Source of the DNA: Rossellomorea sp. y25
GTDB lineage: Bacteria > Bacillota > Bacilli > Bacillales > Bacillaceae_B
Length of the DNA stretch: 64,000 nucleotides
Reading direction: 5' to 3'
Assembly (NCBI RefSeq): GCF_038049935.1
Contig: NZ_CP145886.1
Location: 4,077,001 to 4,141,000 of the forward strand
Part shown: piece after piece, positions 50,799 to 60,700 of the stretch
How positions within the stretch are numbered: position 1 is the first letter of the stretch
Layout: each line of letters opens with the position of its first letter
The notes under the pieces: generated by a model
The model's database searches: none
What the model was told of the DNA's origin: nothing
What the model saw: only the letters and a program-made list of their open reading frames with translations
Translations under genes and position numbers: made by a program

Positions 50799-52199
50799 AT
50801 GAAAAAGTGGTTTATTACTTCGGTTGGATCTACCTTATTGGCATCCAGCTTATTTAGTGCGTCTGCATTCGCAGAAAATCCGGCAGCTACACTACAACAA
50901 AAAGTGGAGCTTTTAGGTGATGAAGAGGAAGAATTATTAACAGAAGAAGAACCAAATAATACGTTTGAAGCTGCAAATGATATCGCAGCAGGTGACCTTG
51001 TCAAGCCGACATATGTAAAAGGAACGCTTCCAGCAGAGGATGTCGACCTGTATAAAGTAGAGTTAGATTCCGACATCCCGTTGTATTTATACGGCTGGTT
51101 TTGGCAGGAAACGACCAGTATCCCATTGGAAATCACCTTATATGATGAGCACAAAAATGCCGTTGAACCAAACGAATTCTTTGTTCATGAAGAAAATGGA
51201 TATGGGGCCCTTTACCCTTCTACGCCTGGTACTTACTTCGTATCTGTTAAGAATAAAAGTGATTTAGGAGTGGATAAAGAATATGTGTTGATGGTCTCCC
51301 AGTTCTATTTCCAGCCTAATGTAGAACGGATCTACGGTGCGGATCGATATGAAACGGCTCTTCAAGTTGCATTGCAGGGTTGGGGATCCGGTAGTGATGA
51401 AATGATATTGGCTACAGGAGCCAATTACCCTGATGCCCTGGCCGGAGCACCACTGGCTTACCATAAGGATGCTCCTATTCTATTAACCTCCAAACATACC
51501 CTGCATCCTTCAGTTGAAAAGGGAATGGAAGAATTGGATGTCAAAAAGGTAACCATCCTGGGCGGACCAGGCGTGATATCTGATAACGTAGTGGAAGAGA
51601 TTGAGGATTTAGGGGTTTCTGTTACCCGTATCAGCGGAAAAGATCGTTATGAAACAGCTGTTGCCATTTCTAAGTCTCTTCCCAACCATGATGCAGCGGT
51701 TGTCGTGAGTGGAAAGAACTACCCTGATGCCCTTTCCATTGCTTCGATAGCTGCACAAGAGGGCTATCCGATTCTGTTATCTGAGAAGGACACAATCCCT
51801 GCTTCTACCCTTGCTCAAGCGAACACATATAAGGAAAACTACGTCATTGGGGGAACAGGTGTCATCAGCCAGTCAGTCCTGACAAAATTAAACCATCCAA
51901 CAAGAATTTACGGTGTGAACCGGTATGAAACGAATGCAAGCATCATTCAGAAGTTCAATGTCCATACTGGTTCTGTGTTCTTTGCAACCGGGACTCAATT
52001 TGCCGATGCGTTAACAGGCTCCTCCCTTGCAGCATATAAAGGTGAGCCTTTATTATTGACTCCCCCGGACAGATTACATCCAGCAATCAAAGATCTGATG
52101 ATCGATCACACTTATGATGTTAAGATCCTTGGCGGAATGAAAGCCATTCAACCTAATGTAGAGAAGGACATTTGGGCAGTCCTGGAAGGCAACCAATAA
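50799..52199 (+). CDS. Secreted PPC-type domain protein with three CWB2 repeats (paralog 2)
   Basis: 466 residues, same architecture as the preceding gene: signal peptide 1-25 (MKKWFITSVG...AFA-EN), PPC-like domain (EEEPNNTFEAANDI, DVDLYKVELD, PGTYFVSVKNK), then CWB2 repeats (about 172-466; GADRYETALQVA, SGKDRYETAVAIS, YGVNRYETNASII). The middle repeat is almost identical in the two proteins, while the PPC part and the third repeat differ more. ATG 50799 follows GGGGGGA. Own terminator. The pair arose by tandem duplication. Confidence 0.88.
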   Translation: MKKWFITSVGSTLLASSLFSASAFAENPAATLQQKVELLGDEEEELLTEEEPNNTFEAANDIAAGDLVKPTYVKGTLPAEDVDLYKVELDSDIPLYLYGWFWQETTSIPLEITLYDEHKNAVEPNEFFVHEENGYGALYPSTPGTYFVSVKNKSDLGVDKEYVLMVSQFYFQPNVERIYGADRYETALQVALQGWGSGSDEMILATGANYPDALAGAPLAYHKDAPILLTSKHTLHPSVEKGMEELDVKKVTILGGPGVISDNVVEEIEDLGVSVTRISGKDRYETAVAISKSLPNHDAAVVVSGKNYPDALSIASIAAQEGYPILLSEKDTIPASTLAQANTYKENYVIGGTGVISQSVLTKLNHPTRIYGVNRYETNASIIQKFNVHTGSVFFATGTQFADALTGSSLAAYKGEPLLLTPPDRLHPAIKDLMIDHTYDVKILGGMKAIQPNVEKDIWAVLEGNQ

Positions 52200-52205
52200 T
52201 CCGCA

Positions 52206-52237
52206 GAAAACGCGTTCTATTCAGAACGCGTTTTTTT
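52206..52237 (+). terminator. Terminator of PPC-CWB2 paralog 2
   Basis: AAAACGCGTTC (52207-52217) pairs with GAACGCGTTTT (52224-52234), followed by further T. It resembles the terminator of paralog 1, as expected of a duplicate. Confidence 0.9.
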
Positions 52238-52323
52238 ACATAGAATATATAGAATTTTCTGTATATTGATGGTAAAATAGTAGCATATTCCAAACCTTAC
52301 ATAAGAAAGAAGGCATACTACCC

Positions 52324-52881
52324 ATGGAGTCTCTCACACAATCCGTCGCAACCATTTATAAAAAACTGGTCATACACCTTGATAAGGACGAGCTTCGTGA
52401 AGAGGTAAATAATCAATTACTTCAAACGATGAAAAGCTCTTCAACAGAGGAAGAATACACAAAACATTTGGTGAGGGCCATTGTATTACATGTTGAATCA
52501 ACCAAAGCTCTTCATGGAATTCTTCAGCCACTTCTGTTAAATGAAAAATTCCCTAACCTGGATGGCGTTTCGCAGCTTATGAATCGCGCACATGCACGCA
52601 TTGAAAATGACATGGAAGGACTGGTCTCCCTTTATCTCAAACGGGTTGAAAGTGAAGAATCCGATAATGACATCGTCACCCAGTTGGAAATTTACTTTAC
52701 GACAACCTTCACCGAACTTCGATTAACGTACCGTTTTGTCGACGCATTCGGTACAGAGAGCAATAAAGAGCTGTTCCAACCTTTATTTGATTTTCCGGCT
52801 GAAGAGGTTGGAGAAACCATTCTGAAATACACAAGAACCTATGCCAGCCTTATATTTGAAAAGACTTTGAACCAGAAATAG
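52324..52881 (+). CDS. Cytoplasmic all-helical protein of unknown function (185 aa)
   Basis: 185 residues, no signal or membrane segment, strongly helical in appearance (DELREEVNNQLLQTMKSS, EEEYTKHLVRAIVLHVESTKALHGIL, DIVTQLEIYFTTTFTELRLTYRF). The later helices recall the ligand-binding part of TetR-type regulators, but a helix-turn-helix is not visible. I do not assign a family. ATG 52324 has AGAAGG upstream. It ends in a terminator made of the dispersed GGGACGGACCT repeat. Confidence 0.65.
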   Translation: MESLTQSVATIYKKLVIHLDKDELREEVNNQLLQTMKSSSTEEEYTKHLVRAIVLHVESTKALHGILQPLLLNEKFPNLDGVSQLMNRAHARIENDMEGLVSLYLKRVESEESDNDIVTQLEIYFTTTFTELRLTYRFVDAFGTESNKELFQPLFDFPAEEVGETILKYTRTYASLIFEKTLNQK

Positions 52882-52884
52882 AAT

Positions 52885-52920
52885 AGGTCCGTCCCTCAGA
52901 GTAAGGGACGGACCTTCTTT
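52885..52920 (+). terminator. Terminator built from the GGGACGGACCT repeat
   Basis: AGGTCCGTCCCT (52885-52896) and AGGGACGGACCT (52904-52915) form a 12-bp perfect stem with a seven-base loop, then TCTTTCTTTT. The stem is the same sequence as the inverted repeats at 4899-5092. Confidence 0.88.
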
Positions 52921-52923
52921 CTT

Positions 52924-54069
52924 TTATACTTTCAAATACCACTTCTTTTTATGACAGACAAAGGCAACGACTGTCCAGAAAATCAGGTTCAATAAGCCGT
53001 AAGCCAGCTGCGGATGAGGGGCAAACGTTGCCACCCATTCATTTATCACTCTGGACAACGATTTTTCAATGCCATCATCTGTCACCGAAAGATGGATCAG
53101 CACGGAACCGAGCATGAATTTACCGAAATAGATTAAAAAGCTGTTGCGGCCATAGGCTTCCAGAAACCAAACTACCGGCTTCAGCGCTGTCTCTTTGGCA
53201 TCTCCTTTTCGTTTATCAAAAATCAGATAAAGAATCGATAGCATACCAGCTGCGAATCCTGCTGCCAATAGAGCAAACGCTGGCGTCCATAAGCGTTTGT
53301 TATATGGGAGGAAATGATCCCAAACGAGAGAGGCGGCAATCAATAGAACACCTAACCCCAATAGTTCCCGCCATGCCCCCGTCTCTTTACGGGTCAGGAT
53401 CAATCGTCCAAAGGCATATCCGAAAAGGACATTTGATAAGGCGGACAAACTGGTGACCAGTCCTTCAGGGTCATAGCCACGCTCCCCATGATGGTATAAA
53501 TGCTTTTCGCCGAAGACTGCGGTATCAATTGCGTGAGAAGGATTACATTCCGGCTGAGGCAATCCGCCTTCGCAGGATTGACCTGTATAGAGGATCAGCC
53601 CCCCATATACCGATGACACCAACAAGGCAATCATCATCAACTTCAAAGGAGATTGCACAAACTTGGTGATCGCTACTGTCACAATTCCCAGAAGTGCAAA
53701 CATCTGTAGTACACCGGTCAGTCGAATCGTCGGGAAATCCAACGTCCATTCCACAATGATCGTAAAAATGATGCCGTACACGATCAAGCGAACGGTCCTC
53801 TTTAAAATCTTCTCCCATTTCACCCCGCGCTGATAGGCAATCGCCATACTCACACCAAAAATGGTGATGAACGTAGGTAAAATGATATCAATCAACGTGA
53901 CCCCATACCATTCCGCATGACGGAAATAGGGATAGTCCACCTTCCCATAAGGAATCGTACTCAAAAACACGGATAATGCTACAATAATCCCTCTCAGCAT
54001 ATCGAGGGAATACACTCTTTTTTTCTTTTTCACTTGTACCTGTTTCTCTGTTGGTTGAACTTGTTCCAT
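52924..54069 (-). CDS. HGSNAT-like / DUF5009 family membrane acyltransferase
   Basis: 381 residues with about ten membrane segments. The family start SLDMLRGIIVALSVFLS and the late motif KRLWTPAFALLAAG are typical of heparan-alpha-glucosaminide N-acetyltransferase-like proteins. These are thought to carry acetyl groups across the membrane to sugars. A cysteine pair in an outer loop (GQSCEGGLPQPECNP) could form a disulfide. The substrate could be a wall sugar. The gene is convergent with the helical protein gene and divergent from the PIG-L gene. Confidence 0.82.
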   Translation of the reverse strand: MEQVQPTEKQVQVKKKKRVYSLDMLRGIIVALSVFLSTIPYGKVDYPYFRHAEWYGVTLIDIILPTFITIFGVSMAIAYQRGVKWEKILKRTVRLIVYGIIFTIIVEWTLDFPTIRLTGVLQMFALLGIVTVAITKFVQSPLKLMMIALLVSSVYGGLILYTGQSCEGGLPQPECNPSHAIDTAVFGEKHLYHHGERGYDPEGLVTSLSALSNVLFGYAFGRLILTRKETGAWRELLGLGVLLIAASLVWDHFLPYNKRLWTPAFALLAAGFAAGMLSILYLIFDKRKGDAKETALKPVVWFLEAYGRNSFLIYFGKFMLGSVLIHLSVTDDGIEKSLSRVINEWVATFAPHPQLAYGLLNLIFWTVVAFVCHKKKWYLKV

Positions 54070-54189
54070 ACTCCGTTCCTTTCAATTCACGTTCTATACT
54101 TTCCTACTATGAAAGTATACACCAGCCCCTAAAACTTTGATAGAATCAATTAGTAAAGATTTAACTATTTTTCTCACTTGGAGGTCCAC

Positions 54190-54924
54190 ATGCGAGTTGT
54201 CTATCTATCTCTCATTTTATTATTATTCACGTTACTAAGCGCCTGTACCCTTTTTGAAAAAGAACCTGAAACCTCTGTCTTTTATGCACCACACGCGGAC
54301 GACGAAACACTCAGTTTAGGTCCTTCCATCCTGCGTCAAATCGACAAGGGAAATGAAGTAGCCGTGGTGCTCCTCTCACATGGTGAAGCCAGCCAGTCAA
54401 TCAACAAAGTCAATGAGAACTTACAAGAAAAGAATCTGCCACCCATTTCAAAGGAAGAGTTCGGTGACTCACGGGTAAAGGAATTTAAGAAGTCCGTTGA
54501 AGAATTGGGAGTCAAACCAGAGAATGTTTTCGTATATGACCTTTCCGATGGAGATATCAAAGAAGATGAAGTCATGACGATCATGAAGGAAATGAACAAA
54601 CGCTATCCTGAAGCAAGACATCATGCCTTATCCTATCATGACCCTCACAGAGACCATGCCGCATCAGGAGCAGCCTTAAAAAAACTGGTTGAGGACGGGA
54701 CCATTCAATCGGCACTTTACTATCTCCCGGTTCAAGAATTTGAGAATTTGGAGTATGACGACACTTATCCTGTGCCTGATGATCTTAGTGATGAGTATAA
54801 GAACAGTTTGGATGCTTATCGGATTTGGAAGCCTGATGAAGGATTTTATCGGATTGGGTATACCTCGGTGAAGTCTTATTTTGTGGACGCTGGGAAGTAT
54901 GGGGAGAGTCGTTGGCATAGGTAG
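54190..54924 (+). CDS. PIG-L family deacetylase, lipoprotein
   Basis: 244 residues. Signal peptide with lipobox LLSAC (Cys19), so the enzyme sits outside the membrane. The PIG-L/LmbE motif APHADDETLSLG supplies metal ligands (His and the Asp pair), and DPHRDHAASG supplies the later His. The family removes N-acetyl groups from GlcNAc-containing glycans or lipids. ATG 54190 follows TTGGAGG (the TTG at 54178 is part of that site). An extended -10 (TG 54138, TAGAAT 54141-54146) is nearby. It may modify wall glycans, with an acetyltransferase-like gene next door in the opposite direction. Confidence 0.85.
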   Translation: MRVVYLSLILLLFTLLSACTLFEKEPETSVFYAPHADDETLSLGPSILRQIDKGNEVAVVLLSHGEASQSINKVNENLQEKNLPPISKEEFGDSRVKEFKKSVEELGVKPENVFVYDLSDGDIKEDEVMTIMKEMNKRYPEARHHALSYHDPHRDHAASGAALKKLVEDGTIQSALYYLPVQEFENLEYDDTYPVPDDLSDEYKNSLDAYRIWKPDEGFYRIGYTSVKSYFVDAGKYGESRWHR

Positions 54925-55050
54925 GAAGAACAACTTTGATCATAAGTTCCTTCCTTCTTTACATTTCTTGTGGGTTCCTGCCACCCAATGTTTGAGAAGA
55001 ACAAATTATGAATAAAATTTATGGTAATCCTCCAGACACCTAATCACTCT

Positions 55051-55077
55051 AGCCTTGATCATCCAGGGCTTTTTTTA
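55051..55077 (+). terminator. Terminator of the PIG-L gene
   Basis: AGCCTTG (55051-55057) pairs with CAGGGCT (55064-55070) with one wobble, then T7. Confidence 0.75.
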
Positions 55078-55090
55078 AATCATATTAAAT

Positions 55091-55124
55091 AAGAAAAAGC
55101 CATCAAAAGAATTCAATGGCTTTT
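55091..55124 (-). terminator. Terminator of the 5'-nucleotidase-CWB2 gene
   Basis: AAAAGCCAT (55095-55103) pairs with ATGGCTTTT (55116-55124). The minus strand continues with TTCTT. Confidence 0.75.
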
Positions 55125-55138
55125 CTCTTTATTAAAAA

Positions 55139-57592
55139 TTATTTCATTAATTTTTCTACCACAGTCTCACTTACAGCATTCTCTCCGCCAAGAATTTGGA
55201 AATCCTTCGCTTTCATCTCTTCAATGGCATCAGAAGTGACATCCGGAAGATCATTAGGCTGTACTAGAAGCATAGAAGCATTTTCTTTAGCTGCAAGGAC
55301 AGAACCTGCCAATGCATCGGCAAAATTCTTTCCAGTCGCTAAGTATACCTTAGTTGATGGATTAAGTTCAGTCGCGATCTCTGCTGCTGTGCCGTAACGA
55401 TCTTGACCGAAGTAACGAGTCGCTTCAGGAAGTGATTTCATCACGTCCTTGCTTACTACAGCTTCTCCACCGACTACAATCGTACTGTCGATTCCTTTTA
55501 AAGCTTTCTTTGTTTCAGTTGGAAGTATATCAGAATCCGTTAACAAGATCGGGTATCCATTGCTCGCTGCATAAGAAGCGATGGCAAGGGCATCAGGGAA
55601 GTTTTTACCGTTTGCCACTACTGCTTTCTCCGGGGATCCCCCAAGACTCGCTGCGATGTTCACGGCTGTTTCCCAGCGATCATCTCCGCCAATACGGTCT
55701 ACATCCAGACCCATTCCTTCAAGCTGATACTTCACATAGTTACTTACAGCCCCTTTTCCACCAAGAATAATGACATTCTTAGCACCAAGGCGCTTGATTT
55801 CTGCTTTTGCTGCTGCATTTAATGTACCTTTTTCCGTTAACAGGATCGGTGCATCATGTTTGTATGCAAGAGGAGCTCCTGCAAGGGCATCAGGGAACGA
55901 ATCTCCGCGGGCAAGGATCACTGTATCCGCCGATTCCCAACCTTCTTTCGAAATTTCAACGGCTGTCTCATAACGAGTATTACCAGTCAGGCGTGTCACT
56001 TCTGGTGCTTCTTCTTGAACGATTCGATCTTCAACCTCCGGGGAAACAGGGTTGTTCTTTTCAAGGTAAGAAGTGAACACCTCGAAATCGACAACGAATA
56101 ATTCTGTCATTCGTCCTTCTTCTTTCGCGTCCTTGAACATTGTATACCCGTCTCCGCCATCGGCAGTGAACGCGTTAGTAGCGACAGAGTACATCATGTC
56201 TAAGTCAATTTCTTCAAACCCGTCCTCAGTCATGACTTCTACATGCCACACACGTTCTCCGGCAGGTTTGGTCACATCATACTTATAGTTAATGCCGGAT
56301 ACTTGAAGGAATTCACCCGGTGCGTCTTCTCCTTCTACTCTCTTCACACTGTGCTCAAGGGCAGCTACGATTTCTTCGCCGGTTAGGTCAAGTGTCACAA
56401 GATTGTTTCCGAATGGCATCGTCGTCAGAACTTCTCCAAGAGTGATTTCACCTGCATCGATTGACGCACGGATTCCCCCACCGTTTTGAAGGCCGATATA
56501 GGTTTCCACGAATTCATTTGCTTTCGCAACCATACCGTCAGCAATCAAGTTTCCTAGGTTTGTTTCTTTCCGGCGTACATCGGCACGTTCTCCATCAAGA
56601 GCTACCTCTGTGTTTCCAACCACTTCTTTCTTCATATCATCAAGAGGCTTTTTGAACTCTTCTACCTTCGCAAGAGCCTCAGCATCTTGTTCATAACCTT
56701 CAAGGTCCAGCACTTCTCCGTTATGGCTTGTTACGACACCTTCATCATCGAAGGTTACATCCAATAATCCAAGCAGGTTCAAGTATTCACCAGCTTGAAC
56801 AATCAATGTCGGTTCTTCTTTGTCAATGACTACAGGCTCGTCAAGGACCGTATGGGAATGACCACCTACGATGATATCAAGTCCATCCACTTTTTCAGCC
56901 AATTCTAAGTCATTTGAATATCCAAGGTGAGAAAGGGCGATGATTTTGTTGACGCCTTTTTCTTTAAGCATCGCGATCGTGGCCTTCGATTTTTCAACAG
57001 CATCTTCAAAGACAACATTTTCTCCCGGATTAGCGATGAATTCTGTATCTGGAGTCGTTAATCCGTAGATTCCCACTTTCTCTCCGTCTACTTCTTTGAT
57101 CATGGCAGGGTAGACGTTGCCGCCGTCACCTGGTTGTCCGATTTCATTTTTGAAAAGGGGCTCCAAATCCGTATCACCTGTAACAGTAACATTTGATGAC
57201 ACCATCGGGAAATTCATATTTTTAATGAAGTCTGCAAGGGTTTTAGAATCTTTATCGAATTCATGATTACCAAGAGTCATGGCATCGTAGCCAAGCTCGT
57301 TCATAAAATGTAGGTCCGCTTGTCCAAGATATTGACGGAAGTAAAGGGTACCCGAGAATACGTCACCGGCGTCTACCAGTAAAGAGTTCGCTTTTTCAGT
57401 GCGCAGCTCGTTTACTGCTGTTACTAAACGGGGATAGCCTTCAACATGAGCATGGGTATCGTTGGTATGCATGATCGTTAAATCAAACTCTTCCCCTTCT
57501 GCTGAAGCTGAAGTTGCAGGGGTTAATGCAAAAATCGCAGCAGCCAGAGCTGCAGTTGATAATACACCGTATAAAGGTTTTTTAATATTCAT
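55139..57592 (-). CDS. 5'-nucleotidase/metallophosphatase (UshA-like) with three CWB2 repeats
   Basis: 817 residues. Signal peptide 1-31. A calcineurin-like metallophosphatase domain (about 36-255) has LTIMHTNDTHAHV (Asp45, His47), VDAGDVFSG, LGNHEFDKD and GGHSHT. A 5'-nucleotidase C-terminal domain (about 325-500) has ETNLGNLIADGM, QNGGGIRASIDAGEIT and ATNAFTADGGDGYTMF. CWB2 repeats cover about 515-817. It should release nucleosides and phosphate from extracellular nucleotides. It follows a CWB2-linked nuclease (172 bases apart, same strand), so the two form a nucleic-acid salvage pair at the wall. Confidence 0.93.
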   Translation of the reverse strand: MNIKKPLYGVLSTAALAAAIFALTPATSASAEGEEFDLTIMHTNDTHAHVEGYPRLVTAVNELRTEKANSLLVDAGDVFSGTLYFRQYLGQADLHFMNELGYDAMTLGNHEFDKDSKTLADFIKNMNFPMVSSNVTVTGDTDLEPLFKNEIGQPGDGGNVYPAMIKEVDGEKVGIYGLTTPDTEFIANPGENVVFEDAVEKSKATIAMLKEKGVNKIIALSHLGYSNDLELAEKVDGLDIIVGGHSHTVLDEPVVIDKEEPTLIVQAGEYLNLLGLLDVTFDDEGVVTSHNGEVLDLEGYEQDAEALAKVEEFKKPLDDMKKEVVGNTEVALDGERADVRRKETNLGNLIADGMVAKANEFVETYIGLQNGGGIRASIDAGEITLGEVLTTMPFGNNLVTLDLTGEEIVAALEHSVKRVEGEDAPGEFLQVSGINYKYDVTKPAGERVWHVEVMTEDGFEEIDLDMMYSVATNAFTADGGDGYTMFKDAKEEGRMTELFVVDFEVFTSYLEKNNPVSPEVEDRIVQEEAPEVTRLTGNTRYETAVEISKEGWESADTVILARGDSFPDALAGAPLAYKHDAPILLTEKGTLNAAAKAEIKRLGAKNVIILGGKGAVSNYVKYQLEGMGLDVDRIGGDDRWETAVNIAASLGGSPEKAVVANGKNFPDALAIASYAASNGYPILLTDSDILPTETKKALKGIDSTIVVGGEAVVSKDVMKSLPEATRYFGQDRYGTAAEIATELNPSTKVYLATGKNFADALAGSVLAAKENASMLLVQPNDLPDVTSDAIEEMKAKDFQILGGENAVSETVVEKLMK

Positions 57593-57727
57593 TTGGTTAA
57601 TCCCTTCCCTTTCTTATGTAGGTTTTTGTCGGAACTTCATCCACAAAACCCATTATATAGTAATTTTATGGCAAAATGTGATTATTTTACTAAATATTAA
57701 AACAAATCTGGTTCTTTTTACATATCA

Positions 57728-57757
57728 GGGCAGGGGAGGTATCCCCCCTGCCTTTTT
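57728..57757 (+). terminator. GC-rich hairpin after the nuclease gene, T tract on the other strand
   Basis: GGCAGGGG (57729-57736) pairs with CCCCTGCC (57745-57752), followed on the plus strand by TTTTT. The gene that ends here is on the minus strand, where CTGATATG follows the stem. It may be a stabilising hairpin for the nuclease transcript, or a terminator for plus-strand transcripts. Confidence 0.45.
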
Positions 57758-57764
57758 CTACAAT

Positions 57765-60700
57765 CTATTTCTTTAGTTGCTTCACAACTTCTTCACTAAC
57801 GGCATTTTCCCCACCAATAACACGAAAGTTAGAAATATCATCCATATCAATTGCTTCCATAATATCCTCTGGTACTTCCTCTTTCTTCACAAGGAGGATT
57901 TCAGCACCCTCTTTTGCTGCAAGGACCGAACCTGCCAGTGCATCGGCAAAATTAGTCCCTGTTGCCACAATCGCATTGTTAGTTTGAGGAGTTAAATGTT
58001 TCGCAATTTCGGCTGATGTTTCGTAACGGTTCAAGCCACTATAGCGAGTCGCTTCTTCAAAGCTGTCGAAAATTTCAGTGCTGATCGCATTTTCGCCACC
58101 AACGACGATTTTTTCATCAATTTCTATTAATACTTTATTTGAGGCTTTTGACAATTTGTCTTGAGCAGATAGTACAATCGGATATCCATTCTGTGCTGCA
58201 TAAGAAGCAACAGAAAGGGCATCAGCGAATTGATAGGCATTTGCCACGATCGCCTTTTCGGGATCCCCATCCAATTTAGCAGCGATATTGGCCGCTGTTT
58301 CAAATCGATCGTCACCTGAAATACGGTCTGTTTTCAAACCTAATCCTTTAAGCTGATATTGAACATACTTGGATACCGCACCTTCACCACCAAGGATGAT
58401 CGCTTTCTTCGCACCTAAACGCTTGATTTCATCTTGTACTTCAGCGTTCAAACTGCCTTGCTGTGTCAATAAGATCGGTGCATCATGTTTGTATGCAAGT
58501 GGAGCTCCTGCAAGGGCATCAGGGAATTTATCGCCTCTGGCAATGACCACTGTGTCAGTGGACTCCCAGCCTTTTTTAGAAATCTCAATGGCCGTTTGGT
58601 AACGATCGTCACCAGAAATACGTTCTACCTTATTTTCAAACTGAATCTTAGCCAGGACAGGATCATGGTCACTCGCACGTCCATCTTCTTCACTAAAATC
58701 AGAGTTGATGTTGATACTATCGATCATCGTTGACTTTGCCAGATTATTCGTCACTAGAATATGATCAAGAACTTGAGAGTTCCCTTGATAAATATACGTG
58801 TAGCGTTCCTCTACAGGGAGCTTTTCCATCATATTGGTCAAGATGTCCCCTTCGAGAGTATTGATTGGAGCAGAAAATTCGAAGTCGTTAAGGTCACCAA
58901 GAACCACAACATTTGCATCTTCGACCTTTTCGTTCACATCATTCACAAAGTCATTTAGTACCTCGGCTTGTTTCAGTCGCTGTACCTCACTACCAAGCAC
59001 AACCGGATGATCTGCACCGAATAAAGCTCCGTCTCCACCTTTGGAGTTAAAGTGGTTTGCTACGACGATGACTTTTTCACCGTTAAACATGAATTCAGCT
59101 GCAAGGGCTTTACGGGAATCGTCAAATGCTTCGTTTGTTGGATCGATGCGTCCCGGGTTATGAGTAAGTCCATTTTCATCAACACCCACGGAAGTCACCG
59201 CATCCCCGGCTTCTTTTTCTGTTAATTGGACACGCTCAGGGTTGTAGATGAAACCTACACGGATGTTTCCACCAGGCTGCCCGCCATCTGTTTTATCAAC
59301 AGGAGCGATATCGGTGAATTCATAAGTAGGTCCGCCAGCTTCCTCAATGGCCTTGATGATTGTCTGATAGGACGCACTTGCATCTGTCGTACCATCATCT
59401 GTTGGTCCATTATTATCTTGAACCTCGACCAGGCCAATGATATCCGGCGTTTTCATATTCGAAACGATTGAATCAGCAATCTTTTCTACTTTGCTTTCTT
59501 CAATTCCAGCATAGAAGTTTTCAATATTATAAGAAGCAATCGTTAGATCTTCTTCTTCAGGAGTGATCGACGTTACTTCCTGTGCTGTTCCCCCATCAAC
59601 TACTGTAGGGAAAGTTCCTGTTGGACGGATCTTAAAGTTGCTATAATCATAGCTTACGTTTCCAATAACGGAACCATCCAGCATATCACCTGTTTTCACA
59701 TTGATATTCATGCCGTCCACGTCGATCAGCATGCGCTCAGGGTTATAATCTTCAGGAGATATCAATACTCCCCCTGCTCTTGTGCGAAGTTGATCTTCGC
59801 TTGTATTCACTACTACAGGAAGTTCATCATATTTTACCGGACCTGTAATCGTGGCATCAGGGATTTCAATCAGCATCCCTTCAAGACTTTCATAAAAGTC
59901 CAGGCCATCTGTTTCGGGATCGAATGAGGTCATTTCATCATCTTCAATGATTTCAGTCGGTGGTACTCGGTCTTCCCCCATCACGATAGCTGCAGGCACA
60001 GTGTTGCCTGAAGATTCTACTGTAACGGCCGATGCCGTGATTTGAGTTGTCAGAAGGTCTTTGGCATCAGCGTAGCCATCTTCTCTCCACTCTTTTACCT
60101 GACCTGCCACATTTACTTTGTCTCCGACTTTGACAGAATTGCCCTTTGCATAAACATAAATTCCTTCAGAAGTCGCCAGACTATCGTCCGGGGTCTCTTC
60201 CTGCATATAAAATGCATTGGAACCTGCCTTCGCTGTCACTATTCCTTGAACGTTAGAGACGGTCATATTTTCGTAAGGAGAGGTATGGGAATCTCCTTGA
60301 ATATCATGAATGCTTAAACCATCAGCTGATTTAAGGATTTTGTAAGTAAAAGTGGAAACATCGCTTGTGTTGCCCTCTTTTACAACAACTGCTTTAACCG
60401 TTACATCAGCAGTAAGTTCGATCGGTGTTGTATATTCTGGACTGGAATCTGTCGGATCAGTTCCATCCAATGTGTAATGAATGGCTCCACCTTCAGATGC
60501 CGTTTGAAGTGTAACCTTCGTTCCTTCTACAACAGATCCTGAAGCTGGATCAGCGGTTACAGAGAAGGCTGTTTCAATGACATCTGACGTATTACGCGGG
60601 ACTAGTTTATATTCGTCAAAGTTATAATCAACCACGCCACGTAGAATGTCGTACGTTTTGCCAACTTCAAGCATCGTACTATCAGTTGGTTTGATGACGA

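Noticed and set aside
52324..52881. TetR-family regulator
   Set aside because: Only the later helices look similar; no helix-turn-helix is visible at the N terminus, so the protein was left unassigned.
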